A program made the position numbers and the translations under genes. A stretch of DNA of 64,000 nucleotides from Laspinema olomoucense D3b. GTDB taxonomy: Bacteria; Cyanobacteriota; Cyanobacteriia; Cyanobacteriales; Laspinemataceae. Below, one piece after another: positions 51,647-61,142 of this stretch. The stretch is from assembly GCF_025370785.1 (NCBI RefSeq), contig NZ_JAMXFA010000018.1:62001-126000 (forward strand). Reading direction: 5' to 3'. How positions within the stretch are numbered: position 1 is the stretch's first letter; each line of letters begins with the position of its first letter. The notes under the pieces were generated by a model that was not told the DNA's origin, made no database searches, and saw only the letters and a program-made list of their open reading frames with translations.

Positions 51647-52834
51647 ATGATTCGGATTCAGGGAATCGTCAAAGCAGCACAAATCGCCAGAAGTCAGTTA
51701 CAGGAAGGAGTCCCCCCCAGTCGGCGGCTCAGTTTTCAGCAATTCGTCCAAGAAACCCTCGGCAAGATTGAAGAAATCTGTGCCAACGCCAATATGAGTC
51801 CCTCGCAACTCCCGGCACCCTCGCGCAAAGCGTATGATTTCCTGGCACAAATCGACTTATCTAACCTGCCTGTGGCATCCCAGAATAGTCCCTCCGTATC
51901 CGTACAACCGATTCGCCTCAAAAATATTCGCAATCAACAACAGCAGTTTTTAGCCGCGATCGCCTCCATCGTCGCCAATTCGCAAAACAGTCATTCACAA
52001 ACACAGCAACTACTCAAGAGTCTTCAAAAAACCGCTGCCGCAATCGAAGCAATCTGCACTCAACAGAATGCCACCCCTGCTCAATTAAACAAAACGTCCA
52101 GGCAGACTTATGCTTGGATAAAATTTTTAACCGACGAGGCGAATTTAGAACGCCATTTGAATACAACAAGACGCACCCAGAAACTTGCCGAAAAAATGCT
52201 GTGGAGTCAGATGCAGCATCCCTGCAAAACCATTGCCGTTGAGTTTATAAATATCACCCATCTGTACAAAGGAAAAATCAGCCCATTAGAGGCATCTGCA
52301 CAAATTAACCAAGCATTTATCAACGCTGATGATGAGATTTTAGCCGCCCTGGTTAGATTAGCATTTCTGGGCAAAAATCAAGAAGATAGTCAAGCTATTA
52401 AAAAGTACGCTCTTTCCGAAGAATACAGCGAAGTTGTGTTAGAGCTGGATTTGATTGCTGATACAGCAGCGGAAAATCCCCAAGGAAAATGCTACAACCT
52501 CGATCGCCTGTTTCTCACCCTCAACCAAGAGTATTTTGGGGGGAAAATGGTCAAACCGCGCCTAAGCTGGAATCGGTCCTTTACCACCCGCAAATTCGGC
52601 CATTATGAACGCGGACGCGATCGCGTGGTATTAAGTATTAGCTTAGATAGCGATCGGGTTCCGCAATATGTCGTTGAGTTCGTCTTGTATCACGAGTTGC
52701 TCCACAAACAGCATGAAGGAAAATGGGTCAATGGGCGCTTAAATGTGCATACCCCAGAATTTCGCCAAGACGAGCAGAAGTTCCGCAAGTATAAAGAGGC
52801 GGATCAATGGCTCACTCGGTTGGCATCGGAGTAG
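51647..52834 (+). CDS. SprT-like zinc metalloprotease domain protein
   Basis: The protein has 395 residues. The C-terminal 130 residues hold a SprT/WLM-type site: LYHELLHKQHEGKWVNGR (HELLH near 349-353), with a third ligand His in VHTPEFRQDEQKFRKY. RPRLSWNRSFTTRKFGHYER before it is the preceding strand region. The N-terminal 260 residues are helical, with two internal repeats (FVQETLGKIEEICANANMSP and LQKTAAAIEAICTQQNATP) of unknown function. It may process DNA-bound or damaged proteins as SprT relatives do; that is inference. Confidence 0.78.
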   Translation: MIRIQGIVKAAQIARSQLQEGVPPSRRLSFQQFVQETLGKIEEICANANMSPSQLPAPSRKAYDFLAQIDLSNLPVASQNSPSVSVQPIRLKNIRNQQQQFLAAIASIVANSQNSHSQTQQLLKSLQKTAAAIEAICTQQNATPAQLNKTSRQTYAWIKFLTDEANLERHLNTTRRTQKLAEKMLWSQMQHPCKTIAVEFINITHLYKGKISPLEASAQINQAFINADDEILAALVRLAFLGKNQEDSQAIKKYALSEEYSEVVLELDLIADTAAENPQGKCYNLDRLFLTLNQEYFGGKMVKPRLSWNRSFTTRKFGHYERGRDRVVLSISLDSDRVPQYVVEFVLYHELLHKQHEGKWVNGRLNVHTPEFRQDEQKFRKYKEADQWLTRLASE

Positions 52835-52960
52835 GAGAGTTTGGGAAGGGAGAGACAATAGATCTGGAGTAAACGTAAAATTTTATAAATTTTAGAGGCT
52901 ATCATGAATCCTATTAAGAGGATATAGCAATTTTCCTATTCATGAGGTACGTTTATGCGA

Positions 52961-53030
52961 GCCCCCCTAGCCCCCCTTCCCAAGGGGGGGACCGTCCAAG
53001 TCCCCCTTGCAAAGGGGAATTTAGGGGGAT
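52961..53030. repeat. C/G-rich palindromic repeat
   Basis: CCCCCCTTCCC-AAGGGGGG and TCCCCCTTGCAAAGGGGA occur back to back, two hairpins of the same family as 45431-45455. It is embedded in the otherwise gene-free stretch 52835-53178. A short frame across it (Ala-Pro-Leu rich) is a by-product. Confidence 0.7.
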
Positions 53031-53178
53031 CATTGATGTACTTCACCAACAAGAGAAAGGCTATAATTGAATCATTACTCACCGCTAGTAATGGTTTTCT
53101 AATTGCTTGGCTACAATACAAAATAAGGTTAGTAACCTTTAACTTAATTCGATAAATCTCATTTATAGAACTAAAGTG

Positions 53179-54093
53179 ATGTCAGAATTGTTCCCCATTA
53201 TAGAAATTCCAGAAAATGCTACTCAAGAAGTAGAACAACTAGGAACTAAATATAAATTTTGGTTTAACCATCCTGAATTGGGTAATTGCCTCTATAAACA
53301 ATCTCGTCCCAATACCGGAGAAGATTGGTCAGAAAAGATAGCGGCTGAATTATGTAAATTAGTGGGATTACCTCATGCTAAGATTGAGTTAGCAAGCTGG
53401 AAAGCTATTCGGGGCACGGTTTCACCCTCATTCCTACCGGAAAGGGGAAAACTCACGTTAGGTAATGAGATTCTTGCTCGAATGATGCCGGAATATCCTA
53501 AATTTGCTTTTCAAGTATCCGAACATACCCTAAATGTTGTATTAGATGCCATTTGCAATACGGGGGTAACCCCTCCAATTAATTGGACTCTCCCAGCAGG
53601 AATCGAGACAGCCGTAGAGACTTTTATTGGCTATTTACTGTTAGATGCTTGGATCGGAAATAGCGATCGCCATCACGAAAACTGGGGAATTGTCGAGCTT
53701 CCAGAACCGTCAACGGGTCAAACCCTCAGCTATTTGGCCCCTACTTATGACCACGCATCGAGCCTCGGACGCGAATTACTGGACCTTAAGCGGCAACAGA
53801 AACTCAATAATTGCGCTGTTACTGCTTATGTCAATAAATGTAGGTCCGCACTTTATGCGAATCCCGAAGACAAATACCCGATGAAGACTTTTGATACCTT
53901 TTGCGAAGCTGCAAAACACTATCCTGATGCTGCTAATATTTGGCTGAAGCGGTTATGCGCTGTGTCAGAAGCCGATACTCATGCACTATTTAATCAAATT
54001 CCGAGAGATAGAATCACTCCCATTGCCATTTCTTTTTCTCAAGAAATCTTAAGTTGTAATAAAATGAGACTAAGGCAGCTAAATAGTTTTTAG
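53179..54093 (+). CDS. HipA-like kinase (C-terminal domain only)
   Basis: The protein has 304 residues from ATG 53179 (GTG 53176 is the alternative). It has a HipA_C-type kinase fold without the N-terminal HipA_N1 domain: NCLYKQSRPNTGEDWSEKIA (ATP-site Lys), LDAWIGNSDRHHENWGIV near 158-175 with the catalytic D-R-H-x-x-N, and PTYDHASSLGREL near 190 with the metal-binding Asp. All catalytic residues appear present, so it may phosphorylate a protein such as a tRNA synthetase. No HipB-type helix-turn-helix gene is adjacent. The next gene, 103 bases downstream, encodes a HIRAN-domain protein. Confidence 0.8.
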   Translation: MSELFPIIEIPENATQEVEQLGTKYKFWFNHPELGNCLYKQSRPNTGEDWSEKIAAELCKLVGLPHAKIELASWKAIRGTVSPSFLPERGKLTLGNEILARMMPEYPKFAFQVSEHTLNVVLDAICNTGVTPPINWTLPAGIETAVETFIGYLLLDAWIGNSDRHHENWGIVELPEPSTGQTLSYLAPTYDHASSLGRELLDLKRQQKLNNCAVTAYVNKCRSALYANPEDKYPMKTFDTFCEAAKHYPDAANIWLKRLCAVSEADTHALFNQIPRDRITPIAISFSQEILSCNKMRLRQLNSF

Positions 54094-54196
54094 TCTGCTG
54101 AGGTGCAAGTAGTTTCTGTATTCAGTCCTTGACAAGGAAATGGCTGTTTCGAGGCTTGAACCTCATAAGTACAGAAAATTTTCTAAAAGAGGGGTT

Positions 54197-54958
54197 ATGT
54201 TAAAAAAATTGTTTATTGCTTGGCAAGATCCAGGGAGTCGGGCTTGGTTCGCGATCGCCCAATTAACTCACTCGGGAGAGTCCTATCAATTTCGTTATCT
54301 CCAAGGCGTTAAAGAGGCTCGGAAAAAATCAGGGTTTCAAGGGTTATACTCCTTTCCAAATTTAGAAAAAATATATGAATCTACTGAACTTTTTCCCTTT
54401 TTCTCCAATCGAATTTTAAGACGATCGCGTCCTGATTATCCAGATTATATGAATTGGTTAAATTTGCCTGAGTCAGAATACGACCCAATGGCAATGCTTT
54501 CTCGCAGTGGAGGGACCAAGGTTACCGATCATTTTGCCCTGTTTCCCTATCCGGAATTAGACGATCGCGGACGGTATCATCTCTACTTTTTTACACATGG
54601 GTTACGATATTTACCTACTACCAGTGCCGATCGCATTCTGACTCTGCAAGTGGGCGATCGGCTATTCTTGATGCACGACTTCCAAAACGAATTTGATCGC
54701 CTTGCCTTGATGTTACGGACTGAAGATGCTCATTTAGTCGGTTACTGTCCCAGATATTTGCGAGAGGATATCTTTGATGTTTTCCAGCAGAATCCTCATG
54801 CCGTAACGATTACTGTAGAGCGCGTTAATCCGCCACCGGCCTTTTTGCCAATGCGGTTACTCTGTCATTTGACCGTTGGTTGGGAAGGGTTCCAGCCCTT
54901 TTCTAGTCCAATGTATCAACTGCTGCCCGAAGCCGTCGCTGTTTTAGAATCATCCTGA
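54197..54958 (+). CDS. HIRAN-domain protein
   Basis: The protein has 253 residues from ATG 54197, with GAGGGG just upstream; an in-frame ATG 19 codons earlier is possible. The middle region (about 130-200) resembles HIRAN: LTLQVGDRLFLMHDFQNEFD then RLALMLRTEDAHLVGYCPRY, the G-x-x-L-x-L ... N-x-x-D-x-x-A ... LGY pattern that binds 3' DNA ends in eukaryotic HLTF. The N-terminus (LFIAWQDPGSRAWFAIAQLT) looks like a separate beta domain. Partnering with the HipA-like gene suggests a two-gene unit; its role is unknown. Confidence 0.72.
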   Translation: MLKKLFIAWQDPGSRAWFAIAQLTHSGESYQFRYLQGVKEARKKSGFQGLYSFPNLEKIYESTELFPFFSNRILRRSRPDYPDYMNWLNLPESEYDPMAMLSRSGGTKVTDHFALFPYPELDDRGRYHLYFFTHGLRYLPTTSADRILTLQVGDRLFLMHDFQNEFDRLALMLRTEDAHLVGYCPRYLREDIFDVFQQNPHAVTITVERVNPPPAFLPMRLLCHLTVGWEGFQPFSSPMYQLLPEAVAVLESS

Positions 54959-55002
54959 GATGCTGTGACTTAGCCCTGGATTTGATTTACGCTAAATTTA
55001 TA

Positions 55003-55041
55003 AAATAATCCCCCTTTTTTAAGACAAAAGAGGGATTATTT
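55003..55041. terminator. Bidirectional Rho-independent terminator
   Basis: AAATAATCCCCCTTTT pairs with AAAAGAGGGATTATTT (one bulge) and is flanked by T-rich and A-rich tracts. It separates the HIRAN gene from the convergent SH3b gene. Confidence 0.8.
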
Positions 55042-55058
55042 ATTCCAATTAAACCCAA

Positions 55059-55715
55059 TTAACTTGGGGGACAAAGGGTTAAACTATCGGCAGAAATATA
55101 ACCATTAATGGGGAATGTAATCTGAACCCAATCTCGGGGTTCGCCGTTGATATCTCGGACGAGTTGATAATTCTCAACTAAGGTGACTCGTGCAGCAGCA
55201 TCAACTCCGCCTTTGTAGGCGGAAAGGCGGGACGGATTTTCGCGAATGGCTAACCCTCGGGGTGCGCGATCGCCATTGACTTCTCGACACAAGTTAACCG
55301 GGGTTGGTCCGGTACTGGGTACGGGAGTTGTTCCCACTTGTTCGATACAATAGCCCAAATTGCTGGTATTGCCATCTCCATTAGATATATATCCCGGCAC
55401 GGGGGCAGCAATTTCGATCCATTGGCGTCCGTCAGGTCCTTGGATACCTTGAAATCCTTGGACTAAGGTCACTTGTTCCTTAAAGGGAACAAATCCCACC
55501 TGGGGACTGCCCGGATTCGGTCCTTGGCGGATAATTAACCCCGAGGGGGCGAGGGTGCGACGGCAGAAACTTTGGGTTGCCTGTGCCTGTGCCTGTTGCC
55601 AGGAGGGACTTGAGGCGGTAACGGTTTGAGCAGTTCCCGTTAGTAATCCTCCGGCGATCGCCAATAAGCTCACAAATGCTGCCGGTAAGTTCGAGTGAGT
55701 AACTTTTCTCATCAT
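55059..55715 (-). CDS. Secreted protein with two SH3b-like domains
   Basis: The protein has 218 residues. It has a signal peptide (VTHSNLPAAFVSLLAIAGGL... ending TVTAS) and then two SH3b repeats, about 58-125 (GLIIRQGPNPGSPQVGFVPF, ... WIEIAAPVPGYIS) and about 145-215 (GLAIRENPSRLSAYKGGVDA, ... WVQITFPINGYIS), each with a pair of Cys (FCRR/YCIE and LCRE/LCPP). It would act in the periplasm or at the cell wall by binding peptidoglycan or a surface polymer. There is no catalytic domain. Confidence 0.8.
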   Translation of the reverse strand: MMRKVTHSNLPAAFVSLLAIAGGLLTGTAQTVTASSPSWQQAQAQATQSFCRRTLAPSGLIIRQGPNPGSPQVGFVPFKEQVTLVQGFQGIQGPDGRQWIEIAAPVPGYISNGDGNTSNLGYCIEQVGTTPVPSTGPTPVNLCREVNGDRAPRGLAIRENPSRLSAYKGGVDAAARVTLVENYQLVRDINGEPRDWVQITFPINGYISADSLTLCPPS

Positions 55716-55952
55716 TTCATCTCCAAATTGACTAAAAACTGTCGTATTATTATGAGTTAGTTATAACCCATAATTTTTAGCTTTAAATCAGTCTGGAGAT
55801 AGGTATTGGCTCCCTCTCCCGGGAACCATCACGGACAGCATCACTATCCATCTCCCTGGGGGGAGTCTCCTGAGTAAAACGTCAGCCAACCTTCCCCGGT
55901 TTCGTTCTCTTCGAGGGTGATTAGGCAAGATTGAATCAGGGATTCCCGAGCT

Positions 55953-57299
55953 TTAGCCCGGAGGTGGGGAACACTGAATCGAGGGAGGTAAATTCCGAAA
56001 AGTTAAGGTATAAATCTCCGTCGGCATTTCGATATTTGCACCCTCTAATGCCTCTTTAATTTTTTGAGCGCCTTGAGAGGTCATTTCCAAAAATTCGGCT
56101 CGTCTGGAATCCACCCAAAAGCGAATTTCTAAATTAATCGTACTGGCAGCCAATTCCTGAACGAGGACTTCGGGTGCCGGACTGGGTTCTATTAAATCAA
56201 GTTCATCCAGGGCTTTTAAAATGGCGGCTTTCGCTTGGTCGATGTCGGCTTTATAATCAATACCAACTATCACCGATGTGCGGCGTCGAGGTGAAGCGGT
56301 ATTGTTGGTAATACTGGATGAAAAAACTTCTTGATTCGGAATATAAATCAGCCGTCCATCATAGGTTTTAATGGTTGTGGCGCGGAGTTGAACTTCGGTA
56401 ACCGTGCCTTCATAGTCACCGATCGCAATCTGGTCACCAATGCGGAAGGGACGAACAGCGAGTAAAATGACTCCGGCAATATAGTTACTTAAAACATCTT
56501 TCAAACTAAACCCTAGGGCCACACTGGTGAGACCCAATGCTCCCAGCAAAGCCGCAAAATCTAGCCCTAAAACTCCCAAGGCAATCACCCAACCTACGAC
56601 CCAAATTGCCCCATAACCTAATCGAGAAATTAACAGTTCTGTACTGTGATCCCCTTCAGTTTTTTGCGCCCAACTATAGGCCACTCTGCGAACAGCAATA
56701 GCCAAAACCCAGGTTAATAAGATGACAATTAATGCTCCCACCAAGGAGGGTAAGTTACCAATGGCATCTTGAAGTAAATTCCGCACCGTGGCATTGAGGC
56801 GTTGGGCAACATCGATCGCCAGGGGAGGACGATCAAACGCTTGGTTTAATTCCTCTGCCCACTGATTGGCTAAAACTTGAGCATTTTCAACACCAAAATC
56901 CTCCGCATCCTGCTGGATTACCGTCATAATCACCCGGTTGTTGACTTGCAACGTTGCATAATTTTCGGCCTGGTTATACTGAACTGTAATCGAGTCTACG
57001 GTTTCCGATTGACCCCTCAGACTGCTGAGGCGTCGGTTGATAATCTGCGCCCGCTCTCGTGCGCTCAGATTTCCCACACTGCCGACTTGAAAAATCGGTC
57101 TGCCTTGCACAATAACATCAGCAAAAAAGGGTTCAGTCAACCCGGGTACACTCTCCTCCGTTGCCGGTGAGGGGTGAGGCATGGGCATCTCCTCTTGTGC
57201 GAAACTCGGGGAAGCGATCGCCATCATCGCACCTAAGAGCAACCCCCCCAGGTAAGCCGTCCTCCTGAGTTGTACTTGCATTGGGATTTGTTTTAACAT
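55953..57299 (-). CDS. MscS-type mechanosensitive ion channel
   Basis: The protein has 448 residues. It has a signal peptide (GGLLLGAMMAIASPSFAQ) and an N-terminal periplasmic region (about 35-170). Three membrane helices lie between about 178 and 275. The pore helix carries a Gly/Ala pattern LLGALGLTSVALGFSLKDVL, followed by NYIAGVILLAVRPFRIGDQI of the beta domain and the C-terminal cytosolic domain ending near residue 430. It opens under membrane tension to release solutes during osmotic downshock. The MscS family call is firm. Confidence 0.92.
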   Translation of the reverse strand: MLKQIPMQVQLRRTAYLGGLLLGAMMAIASPSFAQEEMPMPHPSPATEESVPGLTEPFFADVIVQGRPIFQVGSVGNLSARERAQIINRRLSSLRGQSETVDSITVQYNQAENYATLQVNNRVIMTVIQQDAEDFGVENAQVLANQWAEELNQAFDRPPLAIDVAQRLNATVRNLLQDAIGNLPSLVGALIVILLTWVLAIAVRRVAYSWAQKTEGDHSTELLISRLGYGAIWVVGWVIALGVLGLDFAALLGALGLTSVALGFSLKDVLSNYIAGVILLAVRPFRIGDQIAIGDYEGTVTEVQLRATTIKTYDGRLIYIPNQEVFSSSITNNTASPRRRTSVIVGIDYKADIDQAKAAILKALDELDLIEPSPAPEVLVQELAASTINLEIRFWVDSRRAEFLEMTSQGAQKIKEALEGANIEMPTEIYTLTFRNLPPSIQCSPPPG

Positions 57300-57587
57300 G
57301 ATTATCTAATCAAGGGTCAACGCTACTGCCTTACATTTTGAGCTACAATCGTACCTCCGTTGCTTCCCCCTTATGGTATATCTTCAGCCCCAGTTCACCG
57401 GGAAGCCAGTGCTTTCCTTGGGATGACTTTCATCCTATTTTAAAGATTACAGCAGCGATAAATTAGCCCAAATCCCTGTTAACCTTTCTTTTTAGAGAAC
57501 AAAAAATCTTGAATAAGAGACTTAAGACGTAAAAGGACAAATTTCCCCCTGAAAATTTGATTCATTCATACAGGAGAGCGTTGTATT

Positions 57588-58487
57588 ATGCCTGGGCAAA
57601 AGACCCCTCTATCTCTAATTCCCGTTGGGTTCGCCGTCTTAGTGGCGATCGCCATCGTCTCTCGCCTGTCAACACCGCTACAGGCAAGCGCTACCGCCAG
57701 AGAAATCGCCCCCGCAACCCCAGGCGGGGAACTACTCACCCAAGGGGATCCCCTGGATCCGCCAACGGATCAGCCCTCTCCCTTACAAGGTTCGGCAGGA
57801 GGAACCCGCTTTTATCAGCCGCCTCTGCTCGAACCGCCTTCCCCAGGACTTCCTATTAACAACGGAATTCGCGGCAAATGTCCCGTTGATCTCGATCTCC
57901 CCTCGGAATCTCTCACTGCCTTGATGCCTTCCTCGGGAGTCGGGTTAACCCTAGCGGGAAATTCCACTAGCTTTTTGATTTATTTGCCCTCGACTTCGGC
58001 CCTTACCGGGGAATTGATCCTGCAAGATGAAACGGGGACAGAACAGCTTTATCAGATGATGGTGACACTCACCAATACCCCTGGCATTATCAAGCTCACT
58101 GTTCCCCTGGATGAACTATCCTTAAAAAGCGGCGAGTATTATCGATGGTACTTTAGTATTCTGTGCGATCCGACCGATCGCGCCGCCGATTTGTTCGTCT
58201 CGGGATGGCTTAAACCGATGGATGTGAGTCCCAGCTTAATGGCGGACCTGGACAATGCCGCAACTCCCCTGGAACGCGCTGAAATTTATGGAAAAAATGG
58301 TTTTTGGTATCCCACACTCGAACTGTTAGCCGATATCCAGCAGTCCTCCACTGACTTTTCCACGGAAGCCAAAATCGGGTGGGATGAACTGCTGAGTTCG
58401 GAGGTTGTTAATCTCGAATCTCTGGTAAACCAACCTTTTTTAGAATGCTGTGAGATGGAAAATCAACCCCTACCAGCCCAGCCCTAA
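57588..58487 (+). CDS. Secreted DUF928 protein
   Basis: The protein has 299 residues. It has a signal peptide (FAVLVAIAIVSRLSTPLQAS) and a Pro/Gly-rich linker to about 100. The DUF928 core runs about 115-285: STSFLIYLPSTSALTGELIL, PLDELSLKSGEYYRWYFSI, AERAEIYGKNGFWYPTLEL (the last written from ERAEIYGKNGFWY). Function is unknown, but DUF928 genes in cyanobacteria usually sit beside CHASE2-domain genes, as here (178 bases upstream). It is likely periplasmic and may provide the input to the CHASE2 sensor. Confidence 0.85.
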   Translation: MPGQKTPLSLIPVGFAVLVAIAIVSRLSTPLQASATAREIAPATPGGELLTQGDPLDPPTDQPSPLQGSAGGTRFYQPPLLEPPSPGLPINNGIRGKCPVDLDLPSESLTALMPSSGVGLTLAGNSTSFLIYLPSTSALTGELILQDETGTEQLYQMMVTLTNTPGIIKLTVPLDELSLKSGEYYRWYFSILCDPTDRAADLFVSGWLKPMDVSPSLMADLDNAATPLERAEIYGKNGFWYPTLELLADIQQSSTDFSTEAKIGWDELLSSEVVNLESLVNQPFLECCEMENQPLPAQP

Positions 58488-58664
58488 ACGGACTTTCATC
58501 CGAGAAACTTTTGGGCGATACCGCAGCGATCGCCCGCATCAGTTGACATCCAACTGAACCCAATTGGCTCATCCTCGGACCCGTTTTCTATCTAATTCGG
58601 GTCAATCTAACTTTCCTGTAAAACCTGAATAATTTAGATTTTTTTATCCTCTCTTCCTGCTCTA

Positions 58665-60644
58665 ATGTCTAATCCAAATGTACCCAAAATCCGATTTTTT
58701 ATCGGACATTCTCCCGAAGTGACGGCAAAAAAAATTAAACAGGTTTTATGGGAATGGCGCGGGGTCTTCATCACCGCCCCTACTGTGGCACTTTTGACCA
58801 TCGCCTTGCGAAGTTTAGGCGTCTTGCAACTGCTAGAATGGGCCACCCTTGACTTATTTTTTCGGTGGCGTCCCATAGAACCCACCGATTCAAGGATTGT
58901 CATTGTTGCCATTAGTGAATCGGATATTCAACGCACTCAAACCTGGCCGATTTCTGATCAAGTCTTAGCGCAATTATTGGAAACCATTAAAAGTCAGCAA
59001 CCGGCGGCCATTGGACTAGATATTTATCGGGACCTTCCGGTAGAACCCGGTCATGATCGCCTCCTAGAGGTTTTTGCTTCAACGCCGAACTTAATCGGAA
59101 TTCAAAAAGTAACGGGAGATGCTTATGGGGATTCCGTTGAGCCTCCGGCTCAATTAAGCGAACTGGGACAGGTGGGGGCAGCGGACATTTTATTAGACCA
59201 GGATGGCAAAGTTCGGCGAATTTTACTTTCCGTTAAGGATAGAGATGATAAAACAGTTTATAGTTTTGCGGTAAAATTGGCCTTAGAGTATTTAAAACCC
59301 CAGGGAATCGGATTTAAAATGCTCGATCGCGAACGGTACAAACTGGGCTTGGGAAAAACCTCTTTCGTCCGCTTAACGGAAAATGATGGCGGTTATGTAG
59401 GCGTGGATTCCGGAGGGATTCAAATTTTGTTCAACCCCCGTAATCATCTGTGCCGCAACCGCCTCGAACAGTGCCATGTCTTTGATACAGTGTCCATGAA
59501 CAGCGTTTTAGAAAATCGCATTCCCCCGGATTTTTTTCGCGATCGCCTGGTCTTAATTGGTTCTACCGCAGCCAGTCTAAAAGATAGATTCTTTACCGCT
59601 TATAGTAATAGCTATTTTACCGCTCCATCGGGGGTAGAAATTCATGCAGATGCAGTTACCCAGTTATTGAGCGGGGCGTTAGAGGGAAGACGCTCCATCG
59701 CCGTTTGGTCCGATCCGGTTGAGGGATTCTGGATTTTCCTGTGGTCTGGGGTAGGTGCAATATTAGGCTGGAGATTCTTGCGAATTCGCTCCAAAATTAT
59801 GCTCCTCGCCCTAGTCGGTGGGGGGTCGATTGGCGGAGGCTTTTTAGTCTTTTTAGCTGGGTGGTGGATACCCGTTGTCCCACCCTTGCTGGCCTTAATG
59901 GGTTCAGCCGTAGCCATGATAGCTTATACAGCCTATATTGAAAGTGAAAATCGCCAAACCGTGATGAATTTGTTGGGTCAGCACGTTTCCCCAAAAATTG
60001 CTCAGGCGGTGTGGAATAGTCGTCATGAATTACTCAAAGAAGGGCAGATTTTAGGGCAACAAATGACCGCAACGGTGCTATTTACCGACCTGCAAGGGTT
60101 TACCCGAATTACGGAACAAAGCGACGCCCAAACCTTAATGCTGTGGCTGAATGAGTATATGAAAGCCATGTCAGGGATTGTATTAGACCATGATGGGGTC
60201 GTGGATAAATTTATCGGGGATGCCATTATGGCGGTGTTTGGGGTTCCCATTCCCCGGACCCGACCGGATGAAATTGCTGGAGATGCGATCGCCGCTGTGG
60301 CTTGTGCAGTCGCAATGGGGAAAAAATTGCGATCGCTCAATCAACAATGGCAAGCTCAAGGCCGTCCCACCGTTGCCATGCGCGTCGGCATCTCCACCGG
60401 CCATGTCTTCGCCGGGAGTCTCGGATCTCGCCAACGGTTAAATTATACGGTGTTAGGGGATACGGTCAACATCGCCGCCCGATTGGAAAGTTACGATAAA
60501 ACCTTAGATGGGGGGATTTGCCGGATTTTAATCGGAGAAGAAACCTATCACTATATTCAGGGACAATTTCCCACCCAATGTATCGGAAGCGTCCAATTAA
60601 AAGGACGAGAACAGCGCGTAAATATCTATCAGGTTTTGATGTAG
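58665..60644 (+). CDS. CHASE2-domain adenylate cyclase
   Basis: The protein has 659 residues. N-terminal TM near 33-55, a large extracytoplasmic CHASE2 domain (about 65-345: RIVIVAISESDIQRTQTWPI, AAIGLDIYRDLPVE), three TM helices (about 350-425) and a class III cyclase domain (about 445-650). Catalytic features: VLFTDLQGFTRI (metal Asp), VDKFIGDAIMAVFG (Lys that favours ATP), YTVLGDTVNIAARLE (Asp for adenine recognition and the transition-state Asn-x3-Arg). These predict cAMP synthesis in response to an external signal. Confidence 0.93.
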   Translation: MSNPNVPKIRFFIGHSPEVTAKKIKQVLWEWRGVFITAPTVALLTIALRSLGVLQLLEWATLDLFFRWRPIEPTDSRIVIVAISESDIQRTQTWPISDQVLAQLLETIKSQQPAAIGLDIYRDLPVEPGHDRLLEVFASTPNLIGIQKVTGDAYGDSVEPPAQLSELGQVGAADILLDQDGKVRRILLSVKDRDDKTVYSFAVKLALEYLKPQGIGFKMLDRERYKLGLGKTSFVRLTENDGGYVGVDSGGIQILFNPRNHLCRNRLEQCHVFDTVSMNSVLENRIPPDFFRDRLVLIGSTAASLKDRFFTAYSNSYFTAPSGVEIHADAVTQLLSGALEGRRSIAVWSDPVEGFWIFLWSGVGAILGWRFLRIRSKIMLLALVGGGSIGGGFLVFLAGWWIPVVPPLLALMGSAVAMIAYTAYIESENRQTVMNLLGQHVSPKIAQAVWNSRHELLKEGQILGQQMTATVLFTDLQGFTRITEQSDAQTLMLWLNEYMKAMSGIVLDHDGVVDKFIGDAIMAVFGVPIPRTRPDEIAGDAIAAVACAVAMGKKLRSLNQQWQAQGRPTVAMRVGISTGHVFAGSLGSRQRLNYTVLGDTVNIAARLESYDKTLDGGICRILIGEETYHYIQGQFPTQCIGSVQLKGREQRVNIYQVLM

Positions 60645-60686
60645 GGGGAGGGAAACATACCGAGTACCGGATCACCTTGTCATACG

Positions 60687-61115
60687 GAATTCGGTTGTCA
60701 AAGGTCTATAAAAACCCGCAGCGTCCAGCCCGGAGGCTACACGGACAAAGCCCGCCTGCGCGGGCTAATACATAAAAGCAACTTTTACGAACCGGATTTG
60801 AGATCAGACACCATTAGAAGATCTGCTTCCAGAAACTAATACGGAATTCGTTTGATAAAAGTCGTTATGCGCTTGGTAAAAATGGTTTTTTGATAGCCTG
60901 CGTAGGCAGGCTTTGTCCGTGTAGCCTCCGGGCTTCAGCCTGCGGGTTTTTTGGGTATTTTATTTTTTGGAGTTCCCTAATACGGAATTCGTTTGACAAA
61001 AGTCGTTATGCGCTTGATAAAAATCGTTTTTTGATAGCCTGCGTAGGCAGGCTTTGTCCGTGTAGCCTCCGGGCTGGACGCTGCGGGTTTTTATAGACCT
61101 TTGACAACCGAATTC
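60687..61115. repeat. Composite element with 66-bp perfect inverted repeats
   Basis: 60687-60752 and 61050-61115 are exact inverted repeats of 66 bases (GAATTCGGTTGTCAAAGG ... GACAAAGCC). Between them lie 297 non-coding bases that include one full copy (60836-60934) of a 99-base direct repeat; its second copy (60977-61075) runs into the right inverted repeat. The direct copies differ at three positions. The unit contains GCCTGCGTAGGCAGGC hairpins. It looks like a MITE-type element or duplicated dispersed repeats; no open frame is convincing. Confidence 0.85.
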
Positions 61116-61142
61116 TATATAATCTGCTGATTGAATAAAATA

